From positions 2,265,001 through 2,329,000 of the forward strand of contig NZ_CP059902.1 in NCBI RefSeq assembly GCF_014127105.1: a stretch of 64,000 nt of DNA, read 5' to 3'. Shown in pieces: positions 27,254 to 35,952 of the stretch. The notes under the pieces were generated by a model. It saw only the letters and a list, made by a program, of their open reading frames with translations, was not told where the DNA came from and made no database searches. Each line of letters begins with the position of its first letter. Positions within the stretch are counted from its first letter, which is position 1. The translations under genes and the position numbers were made by a program. This stretch comes from Devosia sp. MC521. GTDB taxonomy: Bacteria > Pseudomonadota > Alphaproteobacteria > Rhizobiales > Devosiaceae.

Positions 27254-28018
27254 ATGAACCGTCGACGCAAAATCTATGAGGGCAAGGCAAAGATCCTTTT
27301 TGAGGGTCCAGAACCAGGCACTCTCATCCAGTATTTCAAGGACGACACAACGGCAGGCAACGGTGCCCGTCACGAGGTCCTCGACGGTAAGGGTGTACTG
27401 AACAATCGCATCTCTGAGTTCATCTTCACCAAGCTGAACTCCATGGGTATCCCGACCCACTTCCTGCGTCGCCTCAACATGCGCGAGCAGTTGATCAAGG
27501 AAGTCGAGATCATCCCGCTTGAGGTGGTTGTTCGCAACTATGCTGCAGGCTCGCTGTGCAAGCGCCTCGGCCTCGAACCCGGCACTCAGCTGCCGCGCTC
27601 GATCATCGAATTCTACTACAAAGACGATGCGCTGAACGACCCAGCCGTATCCGAAGAGCATATCACCGCATTCGGTTGGGCCACCCCAGCTGAGCTCGAT
27701 GACATCATGAGCCTTGCGATCCGCATCAACGACTTCCTGACCGGCCTGTTCATGGGCGTGGGCATTCAGCTCGTTGACTTCAAGATCGAAGTTGGCCGCC
27801 TCTATGAAGGCGATCTGATGCGCATTGTGCTTGCTGACGAAATCAGCCCAGACAATTGCCGCCTGTGGGACATCAAGACCCGCAACAAGCTCGACAAGGA
27901 CCGCTTCCGCGAAAACCTTGGCGATCTTGTCGAAAGCTACCGCGAAGTCGCTCAGCGTCTTGGCATTCTCGTCGAAAGCGACAACGCGCTGACCACTGGT
28001 CCGCGTCTGGTTCAATAA
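27254..28018 (+). CDS. purC: SAICAR synthase
   Basis: 254 residues. It joins CAIR and aspartate with ATP. The signature motifs [13 protein letters not shown] (about 6-18), [13 protein letters not shown] and the later DFKIEVGR and [13 protein letters not shown] are all intact, and the length is normal. purS starts 22 bases downstream, so the two are one operon. The rest of the FGAM synthetase genes (purQ, purL) lie 11 kb away. Confidence 0.98.
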   Translation: MNRRRKIYEGKAKILFEGPEPGTLIQYFKDDTTAGNGARHEVLDGKGVLNNRISEFIFTKLNSMGIPTHFLRRLNMREQLIKEVEIIPLEVVVRNYAAGSLCKRLGLEPGTQLPRSIIEFYYKDDALNDPAVSEEHITAFGWATPAELDDIMSLAIRINDFLTGLFMGVGIQLVDFKIEVGRLYEGDLMRIVLADEISPDNCRLWDIKTRNKLDKDRFRENLGDLVESYREVAQRLGILVESDNALTTGPRLVQ

Positions 28019-28039
28019 TAGTAGGTCGAGGCAGTTCAG

Positions 28040-28282
28040 ATGAAAGCGCGCGTCACAGTCACTCTCAAGAACGGCGTTCTCGACCCACAGGGTCAGGCCA
28101 TCGAAGGTTCGCTCGCGAGCCTTGGCTTCTCCGGTGTTAACTCTGTCCGTCAGGGCAAGGTGTTTGATCTAGAAGTTGCTGGAACCGATGAGGAAACTGC
28201 ACGTTCTCAGATCAAAGCGATGTGCGAGAAACTTCTCGCTAACACCGTTATTGAAAACTACGCCATCGAAATCCTCAATTAA
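28040..28282 (+). CDS. purS: FGAM synthetase subunit PurS
   Basis: 80 residues. PurS bridges PurL and PurQ in the three-part FGAM synthetase and helps pass ammonia. The fold is visible as MKARVTVTLKNGVLDPQGQAI, then VRQGKVFDLEV and the C-terminal MCEKLLANTVIENYAIEI. Its partners purQ and purL are encoded at 39137-42054. Confidence 0.96.
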   Translation: MKARVTVTLKNGVLDPQGQAIEGSLASLGFSGVNSVRQGKVFDLEVAGTDEETARSQIKAMCEKLLANTVIENYAIEILN

Positions 28283-28337
28283 CGCCTTAGGGCTAATGTT
28301 CCTGTCGCACCCCTATTGGGTGCAGGACGGTAATCTC

Positions 28338-28421
28338 ATGCGCAAAACTATCGCTCTCTCTGTCATGTTCCTCGCATCTCTTGGCCTGCTTTTCGCGGCC
28401 TATGCGTCGGTTCCAGTCTAA
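28338..28421 (+). CDS. 27-residue hydrophobic small protein
   Basis: Begins at ATG 28338 with AGGACGG seven bases before it. The peptide MRKTIALSVMFLASLGLLF continues AAYASVPV: a positive N-terminus then a single membrane segment, looking like either a tiny membrane protein or a signal peptide alone. It lies after purS, before the purC-purS terminator. No family recognised. Confidence 0.5.
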   Translation: MRKTIALSVMFLASLGLLFAAYASVPV

Positions 28422-28500
28422 ACCATCCTGCCAGACCCCGCGCGACGCTCGAGTTCGCCTCTAGCGCCTGCAGCCAAACTGGCAGCAATGGTTCAAACGA

Positions 28501-28528
28501 AAAAAGCCAGCTCACGCTGGCTTTTTTT
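28501..28528 (+). terminator. Terminator after purC-purS
   Basis: Perfect 11-base arms AAAAAGCCAGC (28501-28511) and GCTGGCTTTTT (28516-28526) with a TCAC loop and further T. It is also placed to end the convergent chemoreceptor gene. Confidence 0.9.
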
Positions 28529-28546
28529 GTGCCCTAAGTCTTAGCG

Positions 28547-30172
28547 TTACGCGACCGCACGAAGCCGCTTGCTGCTCTGGTCTGTCGTGAAAATATCAAC
28601 GATCTGATCGAGCTCTCGCGCTTGCGCCTCCGATTGCTCGATGGCCGCGTTCATCTGCTCGACCAGCGCCGCATTATGCTGGGTCATCTCGTCCATGGTC
28701 TTCACTGCCGAGGTGACGTCTTTAATCGAGATCGCCTGCCCGCTCGCGTGCTGAGCAATCGCCTCCATAACCCGCATGTTCGCATGCGCGGTCTCAACCA
28801 TGGTCATCAGCGTCCGGGCCGCATCGGCAACAAGCTTGGTGCCGCCCATAATGTCATTGCTGCTCTTTTCGATCAGCGTCTTGATCTCGCCCGAGGCCTT
28901 ACCCGCGCTTTGCGCCAAACGTCGCACTTCAGACGCAACGACAGCAAAACTCTTGCCCGCCGCACCTGCCCGCGCTGCTTCCACCGAAGCGTTCAGGGCC
29001 AAGAGATTGGTCTGGAAGGCAATGTCATCGATGAACTTGACGATGTCACCGACCTTCTGGCTGGATTCCGTCATGCGCAGCATGGCCTGATTGGCCTCCT
29101 GCATGATCTTCCCGCCTTCGTCGGCCAACTGGCTAACCGCGAGTGCGTTTGAGCTGGCGTCATTGGCCTGCTGTTCGTTGATCTCAACAGTCTGCGCCAA
29201 TTGCGCCATGATGCTGGTGGTGCCGACAATCGTCGACGCCTGCCGACTGGTCCGATCCGAGAGGTCATTAGCACCAGAGAGAATTTCGCCCGTCGCATCC
29301 TTCAAGGCATTCGAAGATTGCTTGAGCTGCATCACAATCTCACCGAGCTTTTCCGCAACGGCGTTGGTGTTGTCCTGCAGGTCTGAGAACACACCCTTGA
29401 ACTCGCCTTCAACACGCAATGTCACATCCGCACGAGCGAGCGACTGAAGCACGATTTGAGTGGCACCAACACCACGCCCAATTTGATCGACAAGGCTGTT
29501 GGTCGCTTCGACAAGCTCATTGAGCGCATGATCGTCATAGTGCCCAATCATGCGTTTCGAGAAGTCCCCGGCAAGGCCCGCCTCAACCACCGCGGCGAAC
29601 TCAGCCTGCATTTGTTGCATCTGCTCAGCATGATGAGCCGTAGTTTCGGCTGCGTACTTCGCCTCTTTGGCACTCGCATGGGCTTCATCCGTACGCATCG
29701 CGGCGTCCTTTGTCCGTTCCTCTGCGAGATGCAGCGCCGCATTGGTATTGATCGTCATCCAGATGAGCGCCGCTGCCTCCAGAACCAGGATCACAGCGTG
29801 CAAGGCAATCCGATCCAACCCACCCGTGCCATAGAAAACCAGATCGCTAAAGAACAGGCCTAGCGCCAAATGGTGCACCGCCACCAATGCCGTGCCCACC
29901 AGAATGGCGCGAATGTCGTAGAGGAGCGAGCACATCGCCAACGCCGCGAAAAACGCCATATGCATGTCGATTTGCATCGGACTGCCACGCATAGCGATCA
30001 GCGATGCAGACACCAGTCCCATGAGCACAGCGACGATGAGATGCCGGCCAGTTGGACGCAGGCGAAACAGCATAAACCCTAGTGCCATCATCCCAGACAA
30101 GGCGACGGCGAGATATGTGGCCATGCCAAACTCGCCGAAGCGGACATAGAGCTGATGGCGAGAATAGCGCAC
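28547..30172 (-). CDS. Methyl-accepting chemotaxis protein (5' end frameshifted)
   Basis: 541 residues in this frame from a GTG at 30172. About five hydrophobic helices (around 18-160), then a HAMP-like linker (about 225-275), then a signalling domain with the hairpin tip IDDIAFQTNLLALNASVEAARAG (around residue 390). The membrane part resembles multi-helix MCPs that sense within the membrane. The N-terminus in this frame is not hydrophobic and lacks a ribosome site. A better start at 30222 lies one frame away and overlaps the previous gene by ATGA; its peptide gives the missing first helix. A single-base deletion near 30125-30150 would explain both. Confidence 0.72.
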   Translation of the reverse strand: MRYSRHQLYVRFGEFGMATYLAVALSGMMALGFMLFRLRPTGRHLIVAVLMGLVSASLIAMRGSPMQIDMHMAFFAALAMCSLLYDIRAILVGTALVAVHHLALGLFFSDLVFYGTGGLDRIALHAVILVLEAAALIWMTINTNAALHLAEERTKDAAMRTDEAHASAKEAKYAAETTAHHAEQMQQMQAEFAAVVEAGLAGDFSKRMIGHYDDHALNELVEATNSLVDQIGRGVGATQIVLQSLARADVTLRVEGEFKGVFSDLQDNTNAVAEKLGEIVMQLKQSSNALKDATGEILSGANDLSDRTSRQASTIVGTTSIMAQLAQTVEINEQQANDASSNALAVSQLADEGGKIMQEANQAMLRMTESSQKVGDIVKFIDDIAFQTNLLALNASVEAARAGAAGKSFAVVASEVRRLAQSAGKASGEIKTLIEKSSNDIMGGTKLVADAARTLMTMVETAHANMRVMEAIAQHASGQAISIKDVTSAVKTMDEMTQHNAALVEQMNAAIEQSEAQARELDQIVDIFTTDQSSKRLRAVA

Positions 30173-30222
30173 AGAGTGCTCAGTGCGAGCAGCACCCGAC
30201 TTCGAAATAGCTCAAGGCTCAT
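30088..30222 (-). other. Displaced 5' frame of the chemoreceptor
   Basis: A 44-codon frame starts at ATG 30222, with AAGGA about eight bases before it and an ATGA overlap with the upstream stop at 30219. It encodes MSLELFRSRVLLALSTLC followed by a hydrophobic run, typical of the first helix of an MCP, then reaches a stop at 30088. The main frame is -1 relative to it. Confidence 0.6.
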
Positions 30223-30551
30223 GCGTCAAGTCCTTCTATTGGGGCACAAAGACCGCGTGCAGAGGTGATGAGCAGCGCCCCATATTTGATGACCCTGGTT
30301 GCGAAGTCCGGGTCGGGTGCGACTGCGACGAGGATATTTGAGAAGCGCGTACCACCAGCCAGTGTCCCCCCTGCACTGATGATCGCTGAGACCGCTGCTG
30401 GTTCATCGAACCAGGGCGGAAATATAACCCCTACCTCGCCGGTTTCCGGAGGCAGATGGTAGCCAATCACGAGAGTGACCAAGGTCAATAGCGCCGTGGC
30501 AAATGCCAGAACGCCCGCAAATCTATTCTCGGCTACGGTTCCTAGGCGCAT
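30219..30551 (-). CDS. Hypothetical protein upstream of the chemoreceptor
   Basis: 110 residues from ATG 30551, with a GGAGGGG ribosome site before it. One N-terminal membrane helix (about 12-32, FAGVLAFATALLTLVTLVIGY), then an extracytoplasmic part with VGVIFPPWFDEP and ISAGGTLAGG, and a final segment of about 30 residues. I do not recognise the family. It is translationally coupled to the chemoreceptor by ATGA (30219-30222), so it could be its periplasmic partner. Confidence 0.66.
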   Translation of the reverse strand: MRLGTVAENRFAGVLAFATALLTLVTLVIGYHLPPETGEVGVIFPPWFDEPAAVSAIISAGGTLAGGTRFSNILVAVAPDPDFATRVIKYGALLITSARGLCAPIEGLDA

Positions 30552-30811
30552 ACATACCCCTCCGCGGAATAGTGTCGGCCCTGACGAAATGCCTTGGACG
30601 GCATAAGGATGCCCCCCTAAGGATTTGCGTTTTATGAATTTTGACACCGTGTAGCTGCGTAACTCGTAAAAAAATACGAGGGATTTTACAGGTTCGGGCC
30701 TAGAACTTATTTTTGAGCACCGTCAATGCTCAAACCTTCGTCATTGCGGCATGTAGGCTCATTGCCTTCTGGCTCAACTGCGCTACAGAGAAGCAACGCA
30801 AGGAGAGTGAT

Positions 30812-31546
30812 TTGGAATTTTCCCTCACTTTGGTCATTGGCGCCGGGGTCTTGAGCTTTTTGAGCCCCTGCGTACTGCCGCTGGTTCCGCCCTATCTGAC
30901 CTATATGAGTGGCGCGAGCTACGATCAGCTCAGAGCTGAAGCCAATGCCCCCGGCAAGCTGACGCTGCGTGTGGCAATCACGTCGCTCTTCTTCATTCTC
31001 GGCTTTTCGATCATCTTCGTTGCGCTCGGCGCGACGGCGACCGCATTTGGCCAAGCCTTCCGCCAAATCCTGCCGATCCTCACGCCCGTCGCTGGTGTTG
31101 TAATCATCGCTATGGGCCTACACTTCCTCGGCGTGTTCCGCATCAGCCTTTTGGATCGTCAGGTCCGCCACCACGGCCCCGGCATGGCGTCTGGCCCGCT
31201 CGGCGGTTTCCTTCTCGGCCTTGCCTTCGCTATTGGCTGGACCCCCTGCATTGGCCCCGTCCTCGCGGCCATTTTGTCCGTTGCTGCAAGCCGCGATAGC
31301 GCCACAGAAGGCGCCATGCTACTCGGCCTCTACTCGCTTGGCCTCGGCATCCCATTCTTCTTGGCGGGCATCGCGATCGGCCCGTTCCTCACCTTCTTCC
31401 AGAATTTCAAAAAGCATCTGGGCGTGGTCGAGAAGATCATGGGCGTGATCCTCATCATCACCGGGCTCTTGTTCATCACCGGCAATTTCACCCGTATCTC
31501 GTTCTGGTTCCTCGAAACCTTCCCGGTACTGGCAACCTTCGGCTAA
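30812..31546 (+). CDS. ccdA: CcdA-type thiol-disulfide transporter
   Basis: 244 residues from the TTG at 30812, preceded by AAGGAG; an upstream ATG frame gives a non-hydrophobic lead. Six helices. The two Cys needed for electron transfer are in LSPCVLP (about 17-23) and WTPCIGP (about 143-149). CcdA moves reducing power from cytosolic thioredoxin to the periplasm for cytochrome c maturation and other disulfide targets. No ccm genes are nearby. It is convergent with radC, with three bases between the stops. Confidence 0.92.
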   Translation: MEFSLTLVIGAGVLSFLSPCVLPLVPPYLTYMSGASYDQLRAEANAPGKLTLRVAITSLFFILGFSIIFVALGATATAFGQAFRQILPILTPVAGVVIIAMGLHFLGVFRISLLDRQVRHHGPGMASGPLGGFLLGLAFAIGWTPCIGPVLAAILSVAASRDSATEGAMLLGLYSLGLGIPFFLAGIAIGPFLTFFQNFKKHLGVVEKIMGVILIITGLLFITGNFTRISFWFLETFPVLATFG

Positions 31547-31549
31547 AGC

Positions 31550-32269
31550 CTAGAACAGATTTTGTGATCGCAGCGAAACATGGCCTTTGCGGCCGATGAT
31601 GATGTGGTCATGTAGAACTATGCCCAAAGGACGCGCTACATCGTTGATTTCTTTGGTCATGCGTATATCCGCCGCCGACGGCGTCGGATCACCCGACGGG
31701 TGGTTATGCACCAAGATAATCGCGGTCGCTGACAGCTCCAGTGATCGCCGGATCACCTCACGCGGATAGACGGGTGTGTGATCCACAGTCCCCGTCTGCT
31801 GGACCTCATCGGCGATAAGCTTGTTCTTCTTATCGAGGAACAAAATCCGGAACTGTTCGATATCCTCATAGGCCATTTGACCTTTGAAATAATCGAGCAG
31901 CTGCGTCCACGACGAGAGAATAGGCTGATCCCGCACAATTTGATCGCGCCCATAGCGCTGGGCAACAGCCTGCATCACCTTAATATGGGCAATGGAGGTC
32001 TCTCCCAGCCCCTTCATCTCCTTGAGACGCAGTGGCGATGCGGAAAGCACTTCTGAAAATGAACCAAAGCGCGCGATAAGGTCTTTGGCGAGCTGCTTGG
32101 TGTCCCGCTGCGGAATGATCATATGCAGCATGAGCTCTAAAAGCTCATAGTCGGCGAGTGCTTCCCCGCCGACTGTTCGAAAACGCTCCCGCGCCCGTTC
32201 CCGATGTCCCAGATAATGCGGCTGAACCGCTTCACCTATTCCATCGCCGGGCTTGGGAGGTTTGCTCAT
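31550..32269 (-). CDS. radC: RadC-family JAB1/MPN-like protein
   Basis: 239 residues from ATG 32269. An N-terminal helix-hairpin-helix-like part (about 30-100) precedes the JAB domain with the metal motif VHNHPSGDPTPSAADIRMT (about 188-206). The original link to DNA repair is not well supported; the true role is unknown. The start overlaps the map stop by four bases (ATGA at 32266-32269), so the pair is co-translated. Confidence 0.93.
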   Translation of the reverse strand: MSKPPKPGDGIGEAVQPHYLGHRERARERFRTVGGEALADYELLELMLHMIIPQRDTKQLAKDLIARFGSFSEVLSASPLRLKEMKGLGETSIAHIKVMQAVAQRYGRDQIVRDQPILSSWTQLLDYFKGQMAYEDIEQFRILFLDKKNKLIADEVQQTGTVDHTPVYPREVIRRSLELSATAIILVHNHPSGDPTPSAADIRMTKEINDVARPLGIVLHDHIIIGRKGHVSLRSQNLF

Positions 32270-33102
32270 TTGCCCTGTCGCACCGCCAAAGGATTGAACA
32301 GGCCACCGGGCGAGAGCGTGAACACCTCGCAGCCCGTTTCGGTAACGCCAATACAGTGCTCGGCTTGCGCCGTCAGCGTCCGGTCCCGCGTCACCGCCGT
32401 CCAACCGTCAGCCAAAACCTTCACATGCGGCTTGCCGAGGTTGATCATCGGCTCGATGGTGAAAATCATCCCCGCCTTGAGCGGAATGCCCGTGCCCGCC
32501 GTACCATAGTGCAGGATGTTTGGCTCATCGTGGAACACGCGCCCCAGCCCGTGCCCGACGAAATCCCGCACCACGCTCATACGTTCGCTTTCCGCCACCG
32601 ACTGAATAGCCGCGCCAATATCACCAGTCGTATTGCCCGGTTTCACCGCAGCAATGCCGGCCTCAAGGCTGGCATAGGTGGTTTCAATCAGGCGCTCCGC
32701 CTTGCGGCCGATTTCGCCGACAGGATACATGCGGCTCGAGTCGCCGTGCCACCCGTCCACCACCAGCGTCAGATCGATATTGACGATATCGCCTTCGCGC
32801 AGCGGACGTTCATCGGGAATACCGTGACACACGACATGGTTGATCGATGTGCACAGTGAATGCCGGAACCCGCGGTAGAACAACGTCGCCGGAACGGCGC
32901 CATGATCGCGCGCGAACTCATAAGCCACCCGATCAATGGTCGAGGTCGGAACGCCTGCCTCAACATATTGGGTGAGAATATCCAGCGCCTGCGCGGTCAG
33001 CTGGCCAGCCTTACGCATGCCCTCAAAGCCCTCTGCGCCATGCAGGGGAATCACATTGGGTTGGCGGCGAGCCTTCGTGCCAGCGTCGACATAGGTAATC
33101 AT
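32266..33102 (-). CDS. map: Methionine aminopeptidase, type I
   Basis: 278 residues from ATG 33102, slightly longer than the E. coli enzyme because of an N-terminal extension of about 25 residues. It removes the starting Met from new proteins. The metal site is visible: Asp in NIDLTLVVDGWHGDSS, His in GHGLGRVFH, Glu in FTIEPMI and Glu in AEHCIGVTE. TSINHVVCHGIP is the substrate-pocket region. It is followed by radC with a 4-base overlap. Confidence 0.97.
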   Translation of the reverse strand: MITYVDAGTKARRQPNVIPLHGAEGFEGMRKAGQLTAQALDILTQYVEAGVPTSTIDRVAYEFARDHGAVPATLFYRGFRHSLCTSINHVVCHGIPDERPLREGDIVNIDLTLVVDGWHGDSSRMYPVGEIGRKAERLIETTYASLEAGIAAVKPGNTTGDIGAAIQSVAESERMSVVRDFVGHGLGRVFHDEPNILHYGTAGTGIPLKAGMIFTIEPMINLGKPHVKVLADGWTAVTRDRTLTAQAEHCIGVTETGCEVFTLSPGGLFNPLAVRQGK

Positions 33103-33240
33103 ATTGGTCTCCTGAGCCCCCAAAATAGGCCGCTCTGACGCCAATGAAAAGAGCGCAGGGCGTCACGGCTGATTGTGCGGTGTAAAGCTTGACGCCAGCG
33201 CAGGCTTGGCCCATCCAATTGCGTGCAAGGAAGGTCCCAA

Positions 33241-34014
33241 ATGACACAGCAGAATGAGCGCGTTACCGCCGGGATGATTGTCATCGGCGATGAGATTTTG
33301 TCCGGTCGCACCAAAGATGTGAACATCGGCGCTGTTGCCGATTTCTGCACAGATCTCGGGATCGACCTCACTGAGGTCCGCGTGGTCAGCGATGAGATGG
33401 ATCACATTGTTGATGCCATCAACGCCCTGCGCGCGCGCTACACCTATGTCTTCACCTCCGGCGGCATCGGTCCGACGCACGACGACATCACCGCCGATGC
33501 TGTCGCTAAAGCCTTTGGTGTCGCGCTCCCCATCAATGCCCAAGCCCGCGCCATGCTGGAATCGCGCTGGAAGGAAAGCGGCACTGAGGTGAACGAAGCG
33601 CGCCTGCGCATGGCCCGTATTCCTGTCGGCGCTGACCTCATCGTCAATTCCGTCTCCGCCGCCCCCGGCTTCCGCATCGGCAATGTCCACGTCATGGCGG
33701 GCGTCCCCGTCATCATGCGCGCCATGCTCGAAGCCATCGGCCCGACCCTCCATGGTGGCCGCAAATATCTCTCGCGCACCATCAAGGCCGGTGTGGGCGA
33801 AGGCACCATCGGCGCGCCCTTCGCGGCCCTGCAGGCGGAATATCCCGATGTTAAAATGGGCTCCTACCCGCAAATGGGCACCGGCCGCGCCACCACCGAT
33901 CTCGTGCTGCGCTGCCCGGATGAAGCGCGACTCGAGGAAGCCACACAAAAAGTGCTGGCCATGGTTGCCGAGGCCCACGTAAAGGCAGGCATTGCCGCAC
34001 CACAGATTGCATGA
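33241..34014 (+). CDS. CinA-like molybdopterin-binding domain protein
   Basis: 257 residues from ATG 33241. It has the CinA/MoeA-type N-terminal domain: MIVIGDEILSGRTKD (about 12-26), FTSGGIGPTHDDIT (about 73-86) and GVPVIMRAM. The C-terminal nicotinamide-nucleotide amidase domain of full CinA (about 160 more residues) is absent, as is usual for this short alphaproteobacterial version. Name-only link to competence; probable nucleotide-pyrophosphatase-like activity is inference. Single gene between map and gpt. Confidence 0.9.
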   Translation: MTQQNERVTAGMIVIGDEILSGRTKDVNIGAVADFCTDLGIDLTEVRVVSDEMDHIVDAINALRARYTYVFTSGGIGPTHDDITADAVAKAFGVALPINAQARAMLESRWKESGTEVNEARLRMARIPVGADLIVNSVSAAPGFRIGNVHVMAGVPVIMRAMLEAIGPTLHGGRKYLSRTIKAGVGEGTIGAPFAALQAEYPDVKMGSYPQMGTGRATTDLVLRCPDEARLEEATQKVLAMVAEAHVKAGIAAPQIA

Positions 34015-34094
34015 TTGGCGGAACGCTCTAGCTTTGCTAAAGAGCGTTCCTCTCTTTTTTAGTTCCTAGGCCTGCGCCCTCCAGGAGACCAGCT

Positions 34095-34592
34095 TTGAGC
34101 ACCGATAATCAGAAGTCCTTTCCTGTAACCTGGGACCAGTTCCACCGCGACAGCCGCGCTCTCGCATGGCGCTTGGCTGGCATGGGCACGTTCGACGCCG
34201 TTGTCGCTATTGCCCGTGGCGGTCTCGTTCCAGCCGCCATCGTTGCGCGTGAATTGAACATCCGCACCGTCGAAACCGTCGCCTGCAAGAGCTACGACCA
34301 CCAGAACCAGACTGGCATCAAGGTTCTCAAGGAAATCACCCAGCCGATCCTCGATCTGTCGCGCAGCGGCGGCAAGATCCTGATCGTTGACGATCTGGTC
34401 GACACCGGCAACACCGCCCGCGTCGTCCGCGAAATGCTGCCCGGCGCGCACTTCGCCACCGTCTACGCCAAGCCAATGGGCCGCGAACTGGTCGACACCT
34501 TCATCACCGAAGTGTCCCAAGACACCTGGATCTTCTTCCCATGGGATCTGGATGTCGCCTACGTCGCCCCAATCTCCGGCGGCACCGACTGA
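34095..34592 (+). CDS. gpt: Xanthine phosphoribosyltransferase
   Basis: 165 residues, starting at a TTG (34095) since no ATG precedes the conserved part and GGAGA is well placed. It salvages xanthine and guanine with PRPP. The PRPP motif [14 protein letters not shown] (about 95-108), a [10 protein letters not shown] loop and the terminal [10 protein letters not shown] are intact, matching E. coli Gpt in size. A terminator follows 30 bases later. Confidence 0.94.
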   Translation: MSTDNQKSFPVTWDQFHRDSRALAWRLAGMGTFDAVVAIARGGLVPAAIVARELNIRTVETVACKSYDHQNQTGIKVLKEITQPILDLSRSGGKILIVDDLVDTGNTARVVREMLPGAHFATVYAKPMGRELVDTFITEVSQDTWIFFPWDLDVAYVAPISGGTD

Positions 34593-34620
34593 TTTCTCTA
34601 TTAGTTTCTCTGAACCACCA

Positions 34621-34646
34621 AAGGCGCTCTCCGGAGCGCCTTTTTT
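34621..34646 (+). terminator. Terminator after gpt
   Basis: Arms AAGGCGCTC (34621-34629) and GAGCGCCTT (34634-34642), a TCCG loop and a T run. Confidence 0.88.
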
Positions 34647-34649
34647 GTT

Positions 34650-34954
34650 TTGGAGAAACTCGCCTAGCTCGCCACCTTCAGTGACAGGCAGATGCACGCA
34701 TTTCGGTGGGCAATTTACCTCACTACTAGTGCCAGAATTTCGCGGCATCAACCTTCCCTGATAGAAGAGTCGAAAGTGTACTGAGACTTGCCTAAACGTC
34801 AAAATGCGCGGTTCACTCGCTTACAAATTGACGGACGACACACGAAGGGGGTGGCCAGTTGTGCTAAGCGGCCGTTGCTCGGCCGGCAGATGCGATTAAG
34901 GCCGCAGCAGATACGCCACGGCCTTAGAAACTCATCGAGAGTGTCGATGTAGAC
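34650..34954. other. Intergenic region with a candidate omp terminator
   Basis: No gene seen. A hairpin with 8-base arms TAAGGCCG (34897-34904) and CGGCCTTA (34919-34926) follows the stop of the outer-membrane gene on the minus strand and may be its terminator, though no long U-tract follows. Confidence 0.45.
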
Positions 34955-35532
34955 TCAGAACTTGTAGTTCAGACCAACGCGCGCAACGTGGGACTCAAGG
35001 TCGAAATCGTAACCCGTGCCAAATTGCTTGCTTCCAAACTTGGCATAAAAATACTCACCCTTAGCGGTGATGTTGTCGGTCAGAGCAACTTCGACGCCGC
35101 CACCCACAGTCCAGCCAGTATAAAACTCCGTTTCTTTTCTGGTCACATCTTCCAAGCTGACATTAGCCCAAGCAAAACCACCGCTGACAAATGGCATGAC
35201 GCGATCAATGGCAACGCCTACGCGAGCGCGCGCCGAGCCAAAGTTCTCTATTCGCGAAGTTACGGCGGGCGTTCTTCCAGGCGAAGTATCTTTGTTGATG
35301 ATCCCGGAAAGCTGAATGTCCGCTTCAGCGCCAATAACCAACCCACCTAAATCGTGGTTGTAACCCGCTTGAACGCCTGCAAACGCACCCTTGAAATTGA
35401 ACTGATGCGACCCAATCCAATAGACGTCGCCACTGCCTAAGCCGACATTTGCACCGGCGTAAAGCCCAGTCTGGAGCGCACCCCATTTTGACCGGACAGG
35501 CGGCATAGCCGATAAGGCATAGGCATGCGCCT

Positions 35533-35952
35533 ATGAGTACGACTATGTCCAAGAGTTCAGATGAGCCGTTTCGACGGGTCGAAGTCATCACCTCCGTGCA
35601 GCGCCGGCGTCGCTGGTCCGTTTCCGAGAAGGTGCGGCTGGTTGAAGAAGCCATGCAGCCCGGCATGAGCGTTTCCTACGTGGCACGCCGCGCTGGCATT
35701 TCCCCCTCTCAGCTCTTCGCCTGGAAGCGCCGCATGCTCGAGGGCGGCCATGCGGCTGTCCAGGCCGACGAAGATGTTGTGGGCGCCTCTCAGGTCCGCG
35801 AGTTGGAGAAGCGCGTGCGCGACCTCGAGCGCATGCTGGGCAAGAAGACCATGGAAGCCGAGATCCTGAAGGAGGCTCTGGATATCGCGCGCCCAAAAAA
35901 ACGGACGTCGCCCTTGCTGTCGTGGAGCAATCCCGAGGACGATACCCCATGA
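35533..35952 (+). CDS. IS3-family transposase OrfA
   Basis: 139 residues. A helix-turn-helix (about 34-70, with SVSYVARRAGISPSQLFAWKRR) binds the inverted repeats, and a leucine-zipper-like region (about 90-115, VRELEKRVRDLERML) mediates multimerisation. It shares its 3' end with orfB, and the A7 run near its end is the frameshift site. A start slightly further in (MSKSSDEPF) is possible. Confidence 0.92.
   Translation: MSTTMSKSSDEPFRRVEVITSVQRRRRWSVSEKVRLVEEAMQPGMSVSYVARRAGISPSQLFAWKRRMLEGGHAAVQADEDVVGASQVRELEKRVRDLERMLGKKTMEAEILKEALDIARPKKRTSPLLSWSNPEDDTP
35895..35901 (+). promoter_or_regulatory. Programmed -1 frameshift site (A AAA AAA)
   Basis: Seven A bases read in the orfA frame as CCA AAA AAA CGG. 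This is the slippery heptamer X XXY YYZ, and the orfB frame is -1 from orfA, as in other IS3 elements that make OrfAB transposase. Confidence 0.75.
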
